Assembly (NCBI RefSeq): GCF_037975245.1
Contig: NC_092567.1
Coordinates: forward strand, 19,538,876-19,602,875
Length of the DNA: 64,000 nucleotides
Reading direction: 5' to 3'
From: Apostichopus japonicus
Taxonomy: Eukaryota; Echinodermata; Holothuroidea; Aspidochirotida; Stichopodidae
Shown: positions 35,713 through 47,287 of the stretch, in pieces
Position numbering within the stretch: the first letter of the stretch is position 1
How the letters are laid out: the number at the start of each line of letters is the position of its first letter
The notes under the pieces: generated by a model
Told to the model about the DNA's origin: nothing
Database searches by the model: none
The model's input: the letters and a program-made list of their open reading frames with translations, nothing else
Made by a program: the position numbers and the translations under genes

Positions 35713-37860
35713 TTCAGTCCGGACTTTTTGCATTCAACCGTTAAAGAGTTATAGACCACTACTAAAGAGTTACATCCATACCCCAATTTTCATTCTCACT
35801 AAAAATGATTATTAGCACAACTTTGTCTGTAGATAAACATTTAAAGATCTAATCTAGAGTATAAGTATGCCTCAGAATGCATCATGTGACGTTCATTTTT
35901 TTTGGGGGGGGGGACATCTTCCTCAGCCCTCATATATTTGAGTCGGCCTCAATATAAAAATCTTTTATTCGCCTCACCCACAAAGAGATTCAGGCTCCTA
36001 CTGAAATCAGTCGCGGTATATTAAGTATGTCCCTAGCCCCTTGAAATCCTCTGCACGACACTGTCGTGGACGGACACCAGTTAATACCAAGCCTTCTTTG
36101 TCTGATGGGTGTTCAGAGATATAAATACAAGCAGTGTAATTGTCGCACCCTTTCCTGCTTCGGGGACCACCAGTTAACGTCCCCAGTATTACATGTCTTA
36201 AAGTTGGTCAATTAGTCTATATATAGAATAGGACAATGCGATACATGTCTGTTATCGAGGATTTAGTCTTTATTTGAAGACCCGCCATCAAAACCGCACA
36301 CAAAATATGCTCACCGTTGGTCACTTTTTTTCACACTTTTATCACATAGGAAGTATTTTATTGCCATGCACCCTCACAGCACAAACATATTCTGAATTGA
36401 TATTTAAACGAATTTGTCATTGTGTTCAAATATTTGCCGAAAGATTCTAACATTTAAACGTTTTCATAACAAAGCAGCTTCCTTTACCCAACGGTTATGC
36501 ATTAACTTGATATGGTCTCAATATGCTTTATATTCAATTTTCATTTCGAATGTGCGGAAGGTTTGATAATATTACTAATAGCGATTTATAATGCGCACAT
36601 ATTGATGGCTTCTAAATAGGTGAGGGATATTTCCAAAGTTTATATCAACGTCATCGATTAGTATGATGGTACACTGCAAATTCTCGAAAGTATTCGGGCT
36701 GACGATCTCACTGATTTTGCTCAGCTGTTAAGTTCTATCCTTCGGCTAAGTGACTTTTCATCAATGGTTTGACTAGATTCCGCCAGAAATAGAAAGAATT
36801 ATACTTGTAAATGTCCGGAGTCAACCTTCAAATGCATTTGAGGTAGAAACTAGAGCAGCCATGCTGCAGTGGCTTAACCCATCATCTGTGAAAGGAAATC
36901 TTAATTCATTGTAGGGCTCCATGAGTCTATATTGCTGTGTTGTTTGTTTGCAGTATACTAAACTATGCATATAGCTCCATGGTTAATGTGGTAAAGCACT
37001 GGTAGCGCAACAACACAAAGGAATAATGTAGCACTGACTTCTGCTTTGAAAGTAGTTCTATAGAATTACTCATTTTCACCAAGCTTAGACTACCTCTATG
37101 TTTAGACTGATATAAAATAGCATCAAATATCAGTTGAGGGTTAGGGGTGATACACCTTCACCACAACTGACACACACATGGGTAAGTACCTAATTTACAT
37201 CGGAAGGATCTGCCTACTGATATGCAATGGCTAATGACTTTCGGTTGTTCCGCAGCCCGATGAGCTTCTTTCCTCCAGTTAAAGATCAATAACATATCCT
37301 ATATCTACATTATCGAAGGAGTAAGAACTCTAAAAAGAATGCCAAGACATTGAAAAATGATGAATATTGCTAAATGTTACCACTTTCCTTTATCCAATCA
37401 TCTATTCATTCTTAATCTCTATCGCCAACTCTATGTGGCACCTTCTCTGCAAATTTCACAAAACTCAGCCAGCGATTGTAGGTTGAGCTAAGAAAATTTG
37501 GCGCCCTATGGTCCCGACTGGTGTTTCCAAAGTATTTAGGCTACATATACCAGCTATTAACCAACAACTTTTTACCAATTTTGTCTACAATCTGACTTGG
37601 TTGCGGAGTCCTTGAAATGTAAAGGAATTTGGGCTAAAATGGTCCAACAATATTGGGCCCACAAATTCGGTCTCATAGAATGTGTCCCCGAATGTGCATT
37701 TGAGGTGGAAATAAAATTTGGGTCAAGCCAGCCCAAAACTAGGCCCAGAATATTTTGGGGCCCACATTGTCCAAACAAAATTAAGCCTACATGTACCAGT
37801 GACATGTAGGATTTAACCAACAACTGTATAGCAAGTTCAATTAGATGCAAACCGACTTAA

Positions 37861-38476
37861 AGCAGCATTTTGCGTTGGGTCGCTTTTTTCCACTTTTTTA
37901 ACATGTGCATCGATTTTTTTACATGTATCAATCATAAAACAGCAATCTAAGATACCATCCAAGTTTCACCCTGCCAAGAGCGTTAATTAGCGAGTAATTA
38001 ACGATTTATGTCGATAAATGAGAAGAGTGTCCTCGACAAATTTCACAGTTAAAATTAATCGCATACAATTCCGCCAAACCCACTAGTTTGAATTCAACCA
38101 ATCAGAGATGCAGGTTTAGTTATGAGCCGTTGCTAAAAATAGATTCAAGACTTCGCGTTGGTTGTACCAGGGAGTTGTTATGCAACTCCCTGGTACAACT
38201 GCCATATAGACTGTACACAAATCAAGCGTGGTGTTATATTACGTATCTGTCAATGACGTTCGTAGTGTTTAAATATTCATATTATGGGCGAGGTTTATTG
38301 GGTTCCCAACGGAAAATATCTTGGAGAACAACAAAGTTGAAAGTTGCAATTTTTTCGACTTTTATGCCACCATTTGAAGTAAAATATAAATAGATTAGCT
38401 AGTTATGTATGTCGTTATGGCAAAGTGGAATCAGTGAGGTTGAGAAAAATCGTAGAAAAGGACGCAAAATGCTGCT
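37861..38476. mobile_element. TTAA-flanked non-autonomous DNA transposon, 616 bp
   Basis: The inverted ends are AGCAGCATTTTGCGT, with TTAA on both sides (37857-37860 and 38477-38480). U2 (about 14630) and U3 (about 27800) have a single cgacttaacgttgcgg there, so the insertion is directly demonstrated. A TTAA target fits Kolobok or piggyBac superfamilies; I cannot decide which. The 101-codon plus-strand frame at 38088-38393 has no recognisable domain. Confidence 0.87.
38162..38198. repeat. perfect 16-bp hairpin inside the TTAA element
   Basis: ttgtaccagggagttg, loop ttatg, caactccctggtacaa. A related sequence is at 57375-57420 and a looser one at 51272-51306. Confidence 0.85.
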
Positions 38477-39104
38477 TTAAGGTTTCGGAATTATTGCAAT
38501 GTTAGGATTTGTACTTTTGACACCATAACCTCATTAATATTCATCAGGTCCTCGCAAAAAACGATGCAGCAGTCTGAGACCTTCTCACTTTATAACATCT
38601 ACATAGTGTTTACGACAAATATCCGTCACTCCGTTGTTGAGTTATCGCAACAAGTGTCACACACACACCAGCCTGATTGCATAGGTTCCTATGCTTCCAG
38701 CAAGGTACCAAAAGGTGGTTACATTTTGACTTACGAGCACAGCAACTAGTGTCTTACGCCACAACCTATATCAAGAGCACAGTACACGAATTTAGAGGAG
38801 AAGGGATTACCGTACAACACAAAACACACAGTCTGAACTACAAAAAATGTATACTAAAAGTTCAAATTCTACGGTAGACTAGACAACTTGTACGTATTTG
38901 AATAGAATTGATATAGTCTCATGACATATTTTTTTTTTAATAAACACAACAGTCATTACCGATTGTGGTGACAGAACTGATGAGAACATATTCAGCTTAC
39001 TTGTATTCTTCCTTCGCCAAATCGTCGTACATGGTTAATTTTCTGTGTTCTTTGATAAGCCAATGAGGCTCCTTTGCGAGTTCCTGCTTGCAGGAGGATC
39101 TAAA

Positions 39105-39194
39105 TACATACATACATACACGCATACACACAACCATACACACATACACCCACGCATACATACATACATACTGTCGTGTCGTGTCGTGTCGTGT
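39105..39194. repeat. (CATA)n followed by (GTGTC)n microsatellites
   Basis: Imperfect catacata and cacata tracts to about 39170, then four gtgtc units. Confidence 0.9.
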
Positions 39195-39689
39195 GAAGAG
39201 CAATATGTAGTGGAAAAATTTGAGAATGAATGCGTTCGCTTTTGTTACTAGGGAAATTCCATGTGAGGGTGTATGGTGGCCGGTAAAGTCAGTACTGTGG
39301 ATTTTACCTCAGGCAAAAGGAGGATGCGATACTGCTTACTGCTACCGGTCACATAAAAGAATAAAAAATAAAAACAACGGAGAAATTATAGAAATATACT
39401 TCACGCCAACTTTGACGCTGATTTGGCAAAAACATGACTACCCAATCTGTTTAGGTTTTCTACTCAAAACCACTTATTCTTTACAGCACATCTTAGGGAG
39501 AGATAATTAGCAATACAAATATTGAAAGGCAGCATACTCTGTGATTCCTTTCCTTATGAGTTTATATATGGAATCACCTGATTGATTGAGGATTAGGGTT
39601 TTGGTACTTACTATAAAAAAGACACATGGCAAGTATTAACTATGTGATGTAACCTATCTTGGGATATCGTGTTTGCATGGTTTGTGTTT

Positions 39690-40150
39690 ATGAGTGTTTA
39701 CTGAGTGTGACCTTTGATGAACGCAAATGATCTTTGACCTCCAACAAAACAATAGGGTTCTTTCACTCAATATAGGTGAACCGCGTGCCAAATATACAGG
39801 GATTTCCTGGAGACATCTTGTTTAGAAGGATATCAAGTTTTGACCCCTCGTGACCATATATGAACTATTAACTAGTAAACATTTTACACTACATAAGGCT
39901 ATCCTACCATGCCTATATGAGCTCCTTAAATGTTCCGGTTCTGATATATTTTTAAGCCTTTTGTTGTTGAGATTTTCACATTTTGCTCTCTGCTCACCTC
40001 TACGAAAACAAGTGAGTTCTTGCCCATATTATTGCCCAAACACATGCCAAATATGAGTACTGCAGAGGTTATATATCTTGAGATATCGTGTTTTCAAGCT
40101 ACCGCGCAACATACACATACAAACCAATGCATAGTAAACTTGCCTGTCCA
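39690..40150. repeat. dispersed repeat with tgacctttgacc-type words
   Basis: Words such as tgatctttgacctcc, aatagggttctttcactcaatat and ttgagatatcgtgtt recur here and, in part, at 45540-45660, 54960-55100 and 57075-57450. A transposon relic of unknown class with no gene. Confidence 0.4.
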
Positions 40151-40394
40151 AGGCAACCAAATAGCTCTCAAGGTCAAGAAGATCAGCTCATTATCAGGGA
40201 AATATCAGCAATGGAAGGCTTCTTTTGATAGAACTTTCCACAGCCTTTAATCATCTCATAACTGTTTCCTTTTATCTTACCTATCATATGAATTGTTCAT
40301 ATCTGATCGATTCATTGTTCATTAGTGTCCAAGTTTACTGTCTTGCCATCTGTGTCTCTAAATGTATTTATTCTTTGTCTGTTTTCCGTTTCAG

Positions 40395-40460
40395 TTAGCC
40401 TATGAAGAAGATCCTAATAGGATTGAAACGTCAGGCCCTGTAACTTTTACAAAGATTTAC
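40395..40460 (+). mobile_element. possible retroelement 3' tail
   Basis: tgaagaagatcctaatagg followed by attgaaacgtcaggccctg. Such a short hairpin ahead of gaaacgtcagg is familiar to me from ends of Penelope-like and other animal retroelements. This is a recollection, not a match. Confidence 0.3.
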
Positions 40461-40574
40461 TACATAGAAATACACAATAAAGAAACAAGTTATACACTGC
40501 AAAGGAAACGTGTTATGTTTTAACATTCAAAAGAATCATAATAAAACATACATTACGTAATTTTTCTTACCAAA

Positions 40575-41005
40575 AACGAAAACATAGCTCAAATGCTGTT
40601 CGATTTTAGTATGAATTTCACATGAAAGGGTATTGTTTTTACAGACTGACGACATTCTTCTTATCAAAGAATATGTCAAATAAGGAGCTTACATGAACAA
40701 GATAATAAAAGGGAAACATTCGAAATGAAAACGAACTTAAAATATATATTTACTGATTAATTTGAAAAGTCTAGACAGTGGAATGGAATGAAAACGAAAA
40801 ATAGCTCAAGTGCTGTTCGATTTTTGTATGAATGTTAACATTTCACATAAAAGGGTATTGTTTTTGCAGACAGACGACATTCTTCTTATCAAAGAATTTG
40901 TCAAATAAGGAGCTTACCTGAACAAGATAATAAAAGAGAAAAATTCGAAATGAAAACGAACATAAAATATATATTTACTGATTCATTTGAAAGTCTAGAC
41001 AGTGG
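40575..41005. repeat. direct tandem duplication, about 224-bp period
   Basis: atagctcaa-tgctgttcgattt, cttcttatcaaagaat and ctagacagtgga each occur twice, about 220-224 bp apart. Confidence 0.85.
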
Positions 41006-41034
41006 AGTGGAAATTTCTGGTTATTGCTTCGCAG

Positions 41035-41470
41035 TAAGTACACTAAGCGCTCCAAACTGATTATCCAAATTGCTTATTAAACACGCCGATTTGAAGGGCA
41101 TTACCAAAATATTAAAATTGTTTCATTGACTTTGTAAATACAGCGAGTCACTGTGTTTATTCTAATAGCTTTCTAAAGACTGTAGCGTGTTTTAACTCGT
41201 GAACAGAAAGCAAATTGAGTGGGTATAAGTGGACCATCAATCTACTTTAGACATCTGCAAGATGATGAAAGCTGTTTGGAAGCTCACCTGTACTTATTTT
41301 TTCCGATTTTTTGGATGGTGGAATAATTATTTTTGGTTTATTGCTATGTAATACGTATATACACTAATCGTTCCAGACTGATTATCTACATTTTAACCTT
41401 AACACGCCGATTTGAAAGTGCATTACTAAAATATCAAAATTGTTTCATTGACTTTGTAAATACACTAAAT
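41035..41470. repeat. second local direct duplication, about 310-bp period
   Basis: A segment with acacgccgatttgaa and aaattgtttcattgactttg occurs near 41080 and again near 41405. The remaining stretch to 42257 contains cat-rich simple sequence (41880-42060) and no gene. Confidence 0.75.
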
Positions 41471-42257
41471 TCGACACTTACTATGGTCAGCAGGACAATA
41501 AATCGAAGATATCAACTGACATATCCACCATTTCATCAGATCATGATCTTATATTGCGTCAGTGATTTAGTGAAAATCATTTTTAATTCTACTCAGTTAA
41601 TCAAAACTCGCAGTTATCGTGCAAGTCAATCCTAAACCTGACTTATATAGCTCATCCGCTCCTACAACTTGGTATCGTGCGTTGATCTTAGTTTCACATA
41701 TAAACATCCTAAATATTGTGACGGGGTCGTCCCTTCGTAAAATTCTTTGACGATACCAGTGCAGTGTAGGCCTATCCCTGTACAAACTTCGTGTGGTGCG
41801 ATTCTGTCTCAAGGATCCCGTGTATACGACGTATATTTCTTGATTTCAAAAGTAACAATATTGTGTTTCCATGATTAGTCCTACCCATCACCATCTTTAA
41901 TATATTTTACCATCATTATAATTAGTGCTCACTGCCATTACTACCAACGACCACTATCATCATCACCATTTCAATTAACAAAGTCATGATTTTTTATCAT
42001 TTTTTACATTACATTTGATAAACATCATTAGTCATCACCATTACATTTTATATACATTATCGTTTATCTTCACCATTACAATACAATTATCATCATTGTC
42101 ATTATCATAATTTTTAATATCAAGGTCACTACCGTTGTCAGCTATCTCTCTTATTCTCGTGCCGTTATGTACTTTGCAGATTATCATTTGTTTGTGTAGG
42201 AAACGTTGTATTAAGTTACAATATACACCATGTAATGGAATGAACGAAAATGACCGT

Positions 42258-43772
42258 CTAAGGTTCGCTTGGAACTGTATTAGTTTCACACCAAAATGCA
42301 AAATGCTTACAGTTAAATTTGAAGATATCGTATGCTTGAGCTGGAACACTGTTCCTTCTCGCTCGCTTAATGACTTCATCCGCCGCAAAGGGACGCGAAG
42401 GGTGAATGACTTTAAACATAGGCGTATGGAATCGTAGTTTCTCCTCTACAACACCCCGTTGGTAAGTAAACCTGATGACGCACATTATATCTTTGGATTG
42501 ATCGACGGCAGTAACAACCATGTGACAACGAGGATGCAGAAACCATCGATAAAGAACCACGTGATCTCCAGGAGATAAGTCTCGAATACTTGTGACATTT
42601 TCATCTCGATGGTTGATGAACTTCCTCACTAAACAGCTTACTCCCTCACTACCCAAGCATAACTCCCCATTGTAACCCCATGGGATTGCCAGTACCCCTG
42701 CACATATTGCACCGATTGCAATGGACACTACGGTTGATATTGCAGCAGCAGGCAACAGTGCCCCAAGTGCAACAACACATCCTGTTGGAACCACCCCGGT
42801 GAAAAACACTTTATCCAGTCTATTGTAAATATTATGCCAGAACCTGCCCACAAATTCCTCCTCGTCAATATTTCCATCATTTCTCAATTTGTAAGATTTT
42901 TTCAAATCAAAGAGCAAGGATACCCCTTGGAATATGACCACAAAGCCAAGACCGATGGACTGCATCTGTGGGCCGAGCACATTAACTTTGGTAGATTCAC
43001 TGACAACCGTTTCTACTAAGCTACCAACTACATCAAATCCTACTGCAAAACCGGCTTGCATGGAGATTTCCAGGAGGAAACTCAAGACACATTTGATCAA
43101 CTGTTCCTGTTGAAAGCTCCAGTGACTACCTATTTTACAGAACACAGCGAAATGTTCACAATTATTCTCGAGGAGAAGATAACCAGTTTCACCTAACCAA
43201 GCCTTTGCCCTCGCTAGTGTTAACACCTTGCTATCTTCACAGACGATTCCCTCTTCGTAGTCACACCTAAAGATGACCTCTGCTCTCTCTCTCATATCTG
43301 TCTCGCTGATTTTCTCTTTAACTACGGATGCCCTTATTTTTGATCGAATAGCGCTTTTCACTGCTTTCCCTTGCCCCATCGCACCTTGCCAGTGTATCAG
43401 AGTGACTGAGTCTTGGGTGACTTCCTTAACAATTGCATGATGGTAGAAACAAGCAAACCATTTATACTTGATATGGTCACCGGGAACAAGATATTCAGCA
43501 AGATTCGACAAATTTCTAATCTCTGTTTCTCCTGGCTTGATCTTAAAGGTAAACTTGTCTACATTGGGTTTCTTCATCAGGCAGAGCACTTTGCCTCCCA
43601 CGTTCAATATCTCTTCCCCTAGATTGTTTGATGGTAAGTAGTCTTCCTCCAGCCATTCTGAGAGACACTTCTCGCAAGAAAGGCCTATCAATGAGTCATC
43701 ATGAAAGTACCGTTTAAACTTCAAAGCGTCGATATTTTTGCATCCAGCATGTTTAAAGAGTTCTTGGTCCAT
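42258..43772 (-). CDS. two-domain LRAT-like protein with Gly/Ala-rich membrane-type segment (504 aa)
   Basis: Complete open frame. The N-terminal LRAT-like domain (about residues 90-215) has PGDHIKYKW, then YHHAIV (His111/His112), LIHWQG with His127 as the likely second catalytic His, and ENNCEHFAVFC with Cys205. The middle has a hydrophobic stretch at about 225-290, an acidic-polar helix-like stretch (NIDEEEFVGRFWHNI, 301-315), and a Gly/Ala-rich hydrophobic segment at about 324-366, likely one or two membrane helices of glycine-zipper type. The C-terminal LRAT-like domain (about 395-495) has SPGDHVVLYRW, PRCHMVV (Cys416, His417), VIRFTY with Arg434 in place of the second His, and FNCKHFAFWC with Cys488. 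The Cys/His set is that of LRAT/HRASLS thiol acyltransferases. Start: ATG at 43772, three bases after a candidate acceptor (tttgtatctctcag); no in-frame stop occurs until 43815, so an upstream coding exon is not excluded. No poly(A) signal was found nearby. Confidence 0.9.
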   Translation of the reverse strand: MDQELFKHAGCKNIDALKFKRYFHDDSLIGLSCEKCLSEWLEEDYLPSNNLGEEILNVGGKVLCLMKKPNVDKFTFKIKPGETEIRNLSNLAEYLVPGDHIKYKWFACFYHHAIVKEVTQDSVTLIHWQGAMGQGKAVKSAIRSKIRASVVKEKISETDMRERAEVIFRCDYEEGIVCEDSKVLTLARAKAWLGETGYLLLENNCEHFAVFCKIGSHWSFQQEQLIKCVLSFLLEISMQAGFAVGFDVVGSLVETVVSESTKVNVLGPQMQSIGLGFVVIFQGVSLLFDLKKSYKLRNDGNIDEEEFVGRFWHNIYNRLDKVFFTGVVPTGCVVALGALLPAAAISTVVSIAIGAICAGVLAIPWGYNGELCLGSEGVSCLVRKFINHRDENVTSIRDLSPGDHVVLYRWFLHPRCHMVVTAVDQSKDIMCVIRFTYQRGVVEEKLRFHTPMFKVIHPSRPFAADEVIKRARRNSVPAQAYDIFKFNCKHFAFWCETNTVPSEP

Positions 43773-43959
43773 ATGCTGAGAGATACAAATGTAGGAAACT
43801 AGTGTACCGCAGAACTATTGTACCGGAATACTATGTGGAGTACAAGATACTCACTGTGATATGCGTTATTATTGTAGGTAATGCTAATTTATAAAATTAC
43901 CATTCAATCAGGTCTTAGTCTATCTTAGTATATCTATGTTTAAAGGGATAGTTCAGGGA

Positions 43960-44500
43960 AATTTATATTAGACATATGACATACATATTCAGTTACATGT
44001 TCCAAGCATCCTGGTCGAAATTGACAAAGAAAGCCTGCTCAGCGTTATTGAGCAATTACAATTGTCACAGATGATACCATAAGTGAACTTCAAATAAACA
44101 GGTGGGATGTCATAGTTACACACTGACAACAAATTGTTATGTTTTTCTGTATTTTTCACTTAATTGTTTTTTTTTTTTACTTTGGATTGGTCAGGGTTCC
44201 AATTTATACCTGGGGAGGTAAATTTAATTTCTATGACATCGCATCGGCTTGAGTCAAGATCACTTTGGTTACAAAGGTATTGACTGATGTCATCGTGGGA
44301 ACGGTAATGTAGGAATTGAATTTAAACTTCACCAGGAAGCTAAGAATATGTTCTTCTTTTATCAATCAGAAGGAAATTCCTTAAAAGAAAAGTTGTATGT
44401 TCCCTTATTGTGTTGTATCCGAGGAACATCCTGATCAACCCAAGTAACATTTGCATTTTAATTGAAAACTCCTGCATCAATGAAAGGAATGATTAGGTTA
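43960..44500. repeat. block shared upstream of two LRAT-like genes, copy B
   Basis: Counterpart of 32800-33330, lying about 190 bp upstream of the 504-residue gene. Both copies contain aaataaacaggtg-gatgtca. No open frame. Confidence 0.6.
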
Positions 44501-46714
44501 CACCAATAGGGCAGTTCCTTTTTGGCTAGATTTTTATCGTTCAATACAATCCAGAATGTAATGCAGCTTATATATCATTTCATTAACAAACCTTACAAGC
44601 TCTATCAAACTAAAAACACTTAATCTGATTTAAATGACATATAATGCCTACAGGTATTAATCGTAGATAATGCTGCCATCAAATTATGAAAATTCAGTGC
44701 ACACTGAGACCTAAATTGAGAGCTAGACTGAGAGTCCGTACTTTCAAGTTAAGTACATACAGTCTTTAATAATCTTCTCTGTCTACAAATATCATGCTTT
44801 TAAAGTCATTCGGTCTTTTTGCCCCAAAGAGCAAAACCTGCAATAACCAGCAAACATGTGTTCTCACATCTTTGATAATTTAACGCAGAATGCAATATGC
44901 GTGTGACTTTCAACCCTACTCCTAACCCAGCTGATAATGTAGAACTCAACCTACGTTCAACCCTCCCAAGCCCACACCCCCTCTACCGTCTCTGGGATTG
45001 GTTCTGAAGTCTTGAGTCAACAATTCACAAGTCATGCGTGAATAACTGGATAGTGTTAATTGCCTTTTTGTCTCTCAGTTCACAAATTGAGTGCCCACTT
45101 CAATACCATATCTGTGATGTTGTCTGCTTTCTAATATCACATTGACGGTTTTGTGGTAAGTGCACTTTAGATAAAATTAGATCTCCTTCCAGAGCAAGGC
45201 CCTTGAAACCGTAAACCTAAGCCGCTATTGTAAATCGTTGCGCAGTAATGTGTGAAGACACGCTAATAAAATTTATAAATATGTCACTGTGTGTCACTCG
45301 GTCACTGCAGTTACGTCCCCCTTCCACCCCACAGACACATGATGCTGTAGCCTCCTTTAAATGAGACAAACTATGGTAACTATAATGAGGAGTAGGACTT
45401 TGTATGACAAGAAGACCAGCAATGCGGGCAAGCTTGTTTGTAAATTGAACGTGTTATTTAGGCTAACGCCTAACTTAGCGTACGAGTGTAAATCTATATG
45501 GTTCTTGTAATAATTATGGGGAAGCCACATGCCATAAATTGCCTTACCTATCTTGAGATATCGTGTTTACAAGATAGTGTGTCACGTATACACACACGCA
45601 AGCACATACACACACATACCCACACAAACTTGACTACATAGGTTACTTTATTGCCTATGACAATTAGTAACCAAAAATTAAAATTGAGAGGAAATAAAAA
45701 AAAAAAGCACTCTGATGTATGTTTGCACTATAAATTAGGTCTATACTTCGTTGTACTGATAAATACGTTTGAAATTTGAAAAGAAAACCCATTAAACATT
45801 TTTCCACTGGCTGAAGATGGAGGTGGGAAGCCCCGACTCCCGCACTATCCCCTTTGCGCACGCCACTGTTACCGGTGTAAATGATATGAAATAGCACTTA
45901 ATACTTTGATACATAATTTAGGGAAATAACATAAAATTCTTACTGCCTCTCGTCTGAGTCAATTAGCCCTGCTTCTAAAGAGAACGTTTTTAAGAACAAA
46001 CTGGTGGACTTGCAGCTACAGAGTTTGGAAGGAACTCATCAATATGTGAGCTTCAGTTGTCAAGGCTCGAACTGTTGTAGACAACAGTTCATGCTAGTTG
46101 GTTTTATTTGCCGGGTGTGTGATTCGAATGTGTGATGGAAAATTCCAGACGAGTACCTTCGATAGTATTTTAAGTATGTATGGTAGCCTTGTACATCAGT
46201 TTAAGAATAGTTTTATAAGTAATAATTGCCTCCAAATGGTTGTGTGTGATCATGTGATGGCAGATGTAGTTTCCGTGTTCTTAACAAGCTATAATAGCTA
46301 TAGGCCTAGTATCTTTTGAATACTGTGCCGCCTTCTCTAAATTAAAGCATTTTGAACCAGAAACTAAACATCCCATGAGACTAAACATCCCATAAAATCA
46401 AAGTCCGTTATGTAAACAATGACAAGCAGGATGAATAGCGTATCAATTATATACAATCTAACATTGGAGGGTAATTTAGCATGGTAGTTTAGGTGTATGA
46501 AAACATAATTACGGAAGGAAATCACTTTTAGTAGCCCAGCGAAAGAATAACATACATGCAGTAAGTATACCCGTGTTAATTGTCTGGTGCGATATTTCAC
46601 GTACTAGTTTATTTATTACCCAAAATATTTCATACGCTACCGTTGTACGGGCCTATTTTCTGGAGCTCAGTCATATGTAGTTGTCGATTGGTTAAATTGT
46701 TTCAGTGTCTGAAT
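44501..46714. other. non-coding stretch
   Basis: I see no gene. A (CA)n-rich tract lies at 45590-45630. A hAT-like terminus (cgcacgccactg, read inward CAGTGGCGTGCGC) ends at about 45868, with no partner end or duplication visible. Confidence 0.4.
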
Positions 46715-47287
46715 GGTGACATCCTTATGTTCCGACGTCTCTATTCCGACGTTTCTATGTTCCGACAAATTGTTTGGACTCTAAATTTTTTTGACCAAAA
46801 TTTTTTCGGACCCAATATTTTTTGGAGACTCAATCTTTTTGGTCCCCCATTTTTCGGACCAAATTTTTTTGGGGGACTTAATTTTTTGGGACCCAATTTT
46901 TTTGGGGAAAAAAGGGCCCAAAGTTTGTTATGACCCAAATAGTGCTTGTGACCGAAAATTGCTTGTGCAACGAAATTTAATTGTTTGTACTCAAATTTTT
47001 GGGACCAAAATCAGTTTGGTCAAAAAAAATTTGGGTCCGAAAACATGTTGGTGTCAAAAATTTTAGTCCAAAAAAAATATGGTCATAAAAATATATTGAT
47101 CTAAAATAATTTTGGTCCGAAAAAAGTTGGTCCGAAAACATGTTGGTCAACAATTTTGGTCCAAAAAAAATTGAGTCCGAAAAAATTTGGGTAAAAAAAA
47201 TTAGAGTCCAAAAAATTGTCGGAACATAGAGACGTCGGAACATAGAGATGTCGGAACATAGAGACGTCGGAACATAGAGATGTAACC
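46715..47287. mobile_element. fold-back (long inverted repeat) element, 573 bp
   Basis: The ends are GGTGACATCC and, inward from the right, GGTTACATCTC. Both arms continue with tandem tatgttccgacgtctc words (16-bp repeats, four in the right arm). The flanking duplication gtctgaat is exact at 46707-46714 and 47288-47295, and extends to 9 bp if one terminal G is counted as target. The centre is made of alternating ggacccaattttttt and ccaaaaaaa words on both strands. Non-coding. The long arms and 8-9-bp duplication resemble fold-back or Mutator-like elements; the class is not resolved. Confidence 0.82.

Larger units (their letters stand above)
29936..39600. repeat. segmental duplication unit U4 (approximate ends; rearranged)
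   Basis: 29936-32640 follows U2 and U3 closely, with the LRAT-like gene at 31592-32017. 32640-35575 is mostly foreign to the other units. 35576-37856 and 38481-39540 again follow U1 and, more distantly, U2. A TTAA element interrupts it at 37861-38476. No other gene is supported in 32540-42257. Confidence 0.65.

Noticed and set aside
38088-38393. 101-codon plus-strand frame
   Set aside because: It lies wholly inside the TTAA element, spans a hairpin and has no recognisable domain.
46791-47243. Phe/Gly/Pro-rich open frames on both strands
   Set aside because: Low-complexity interior of the fold-back element.
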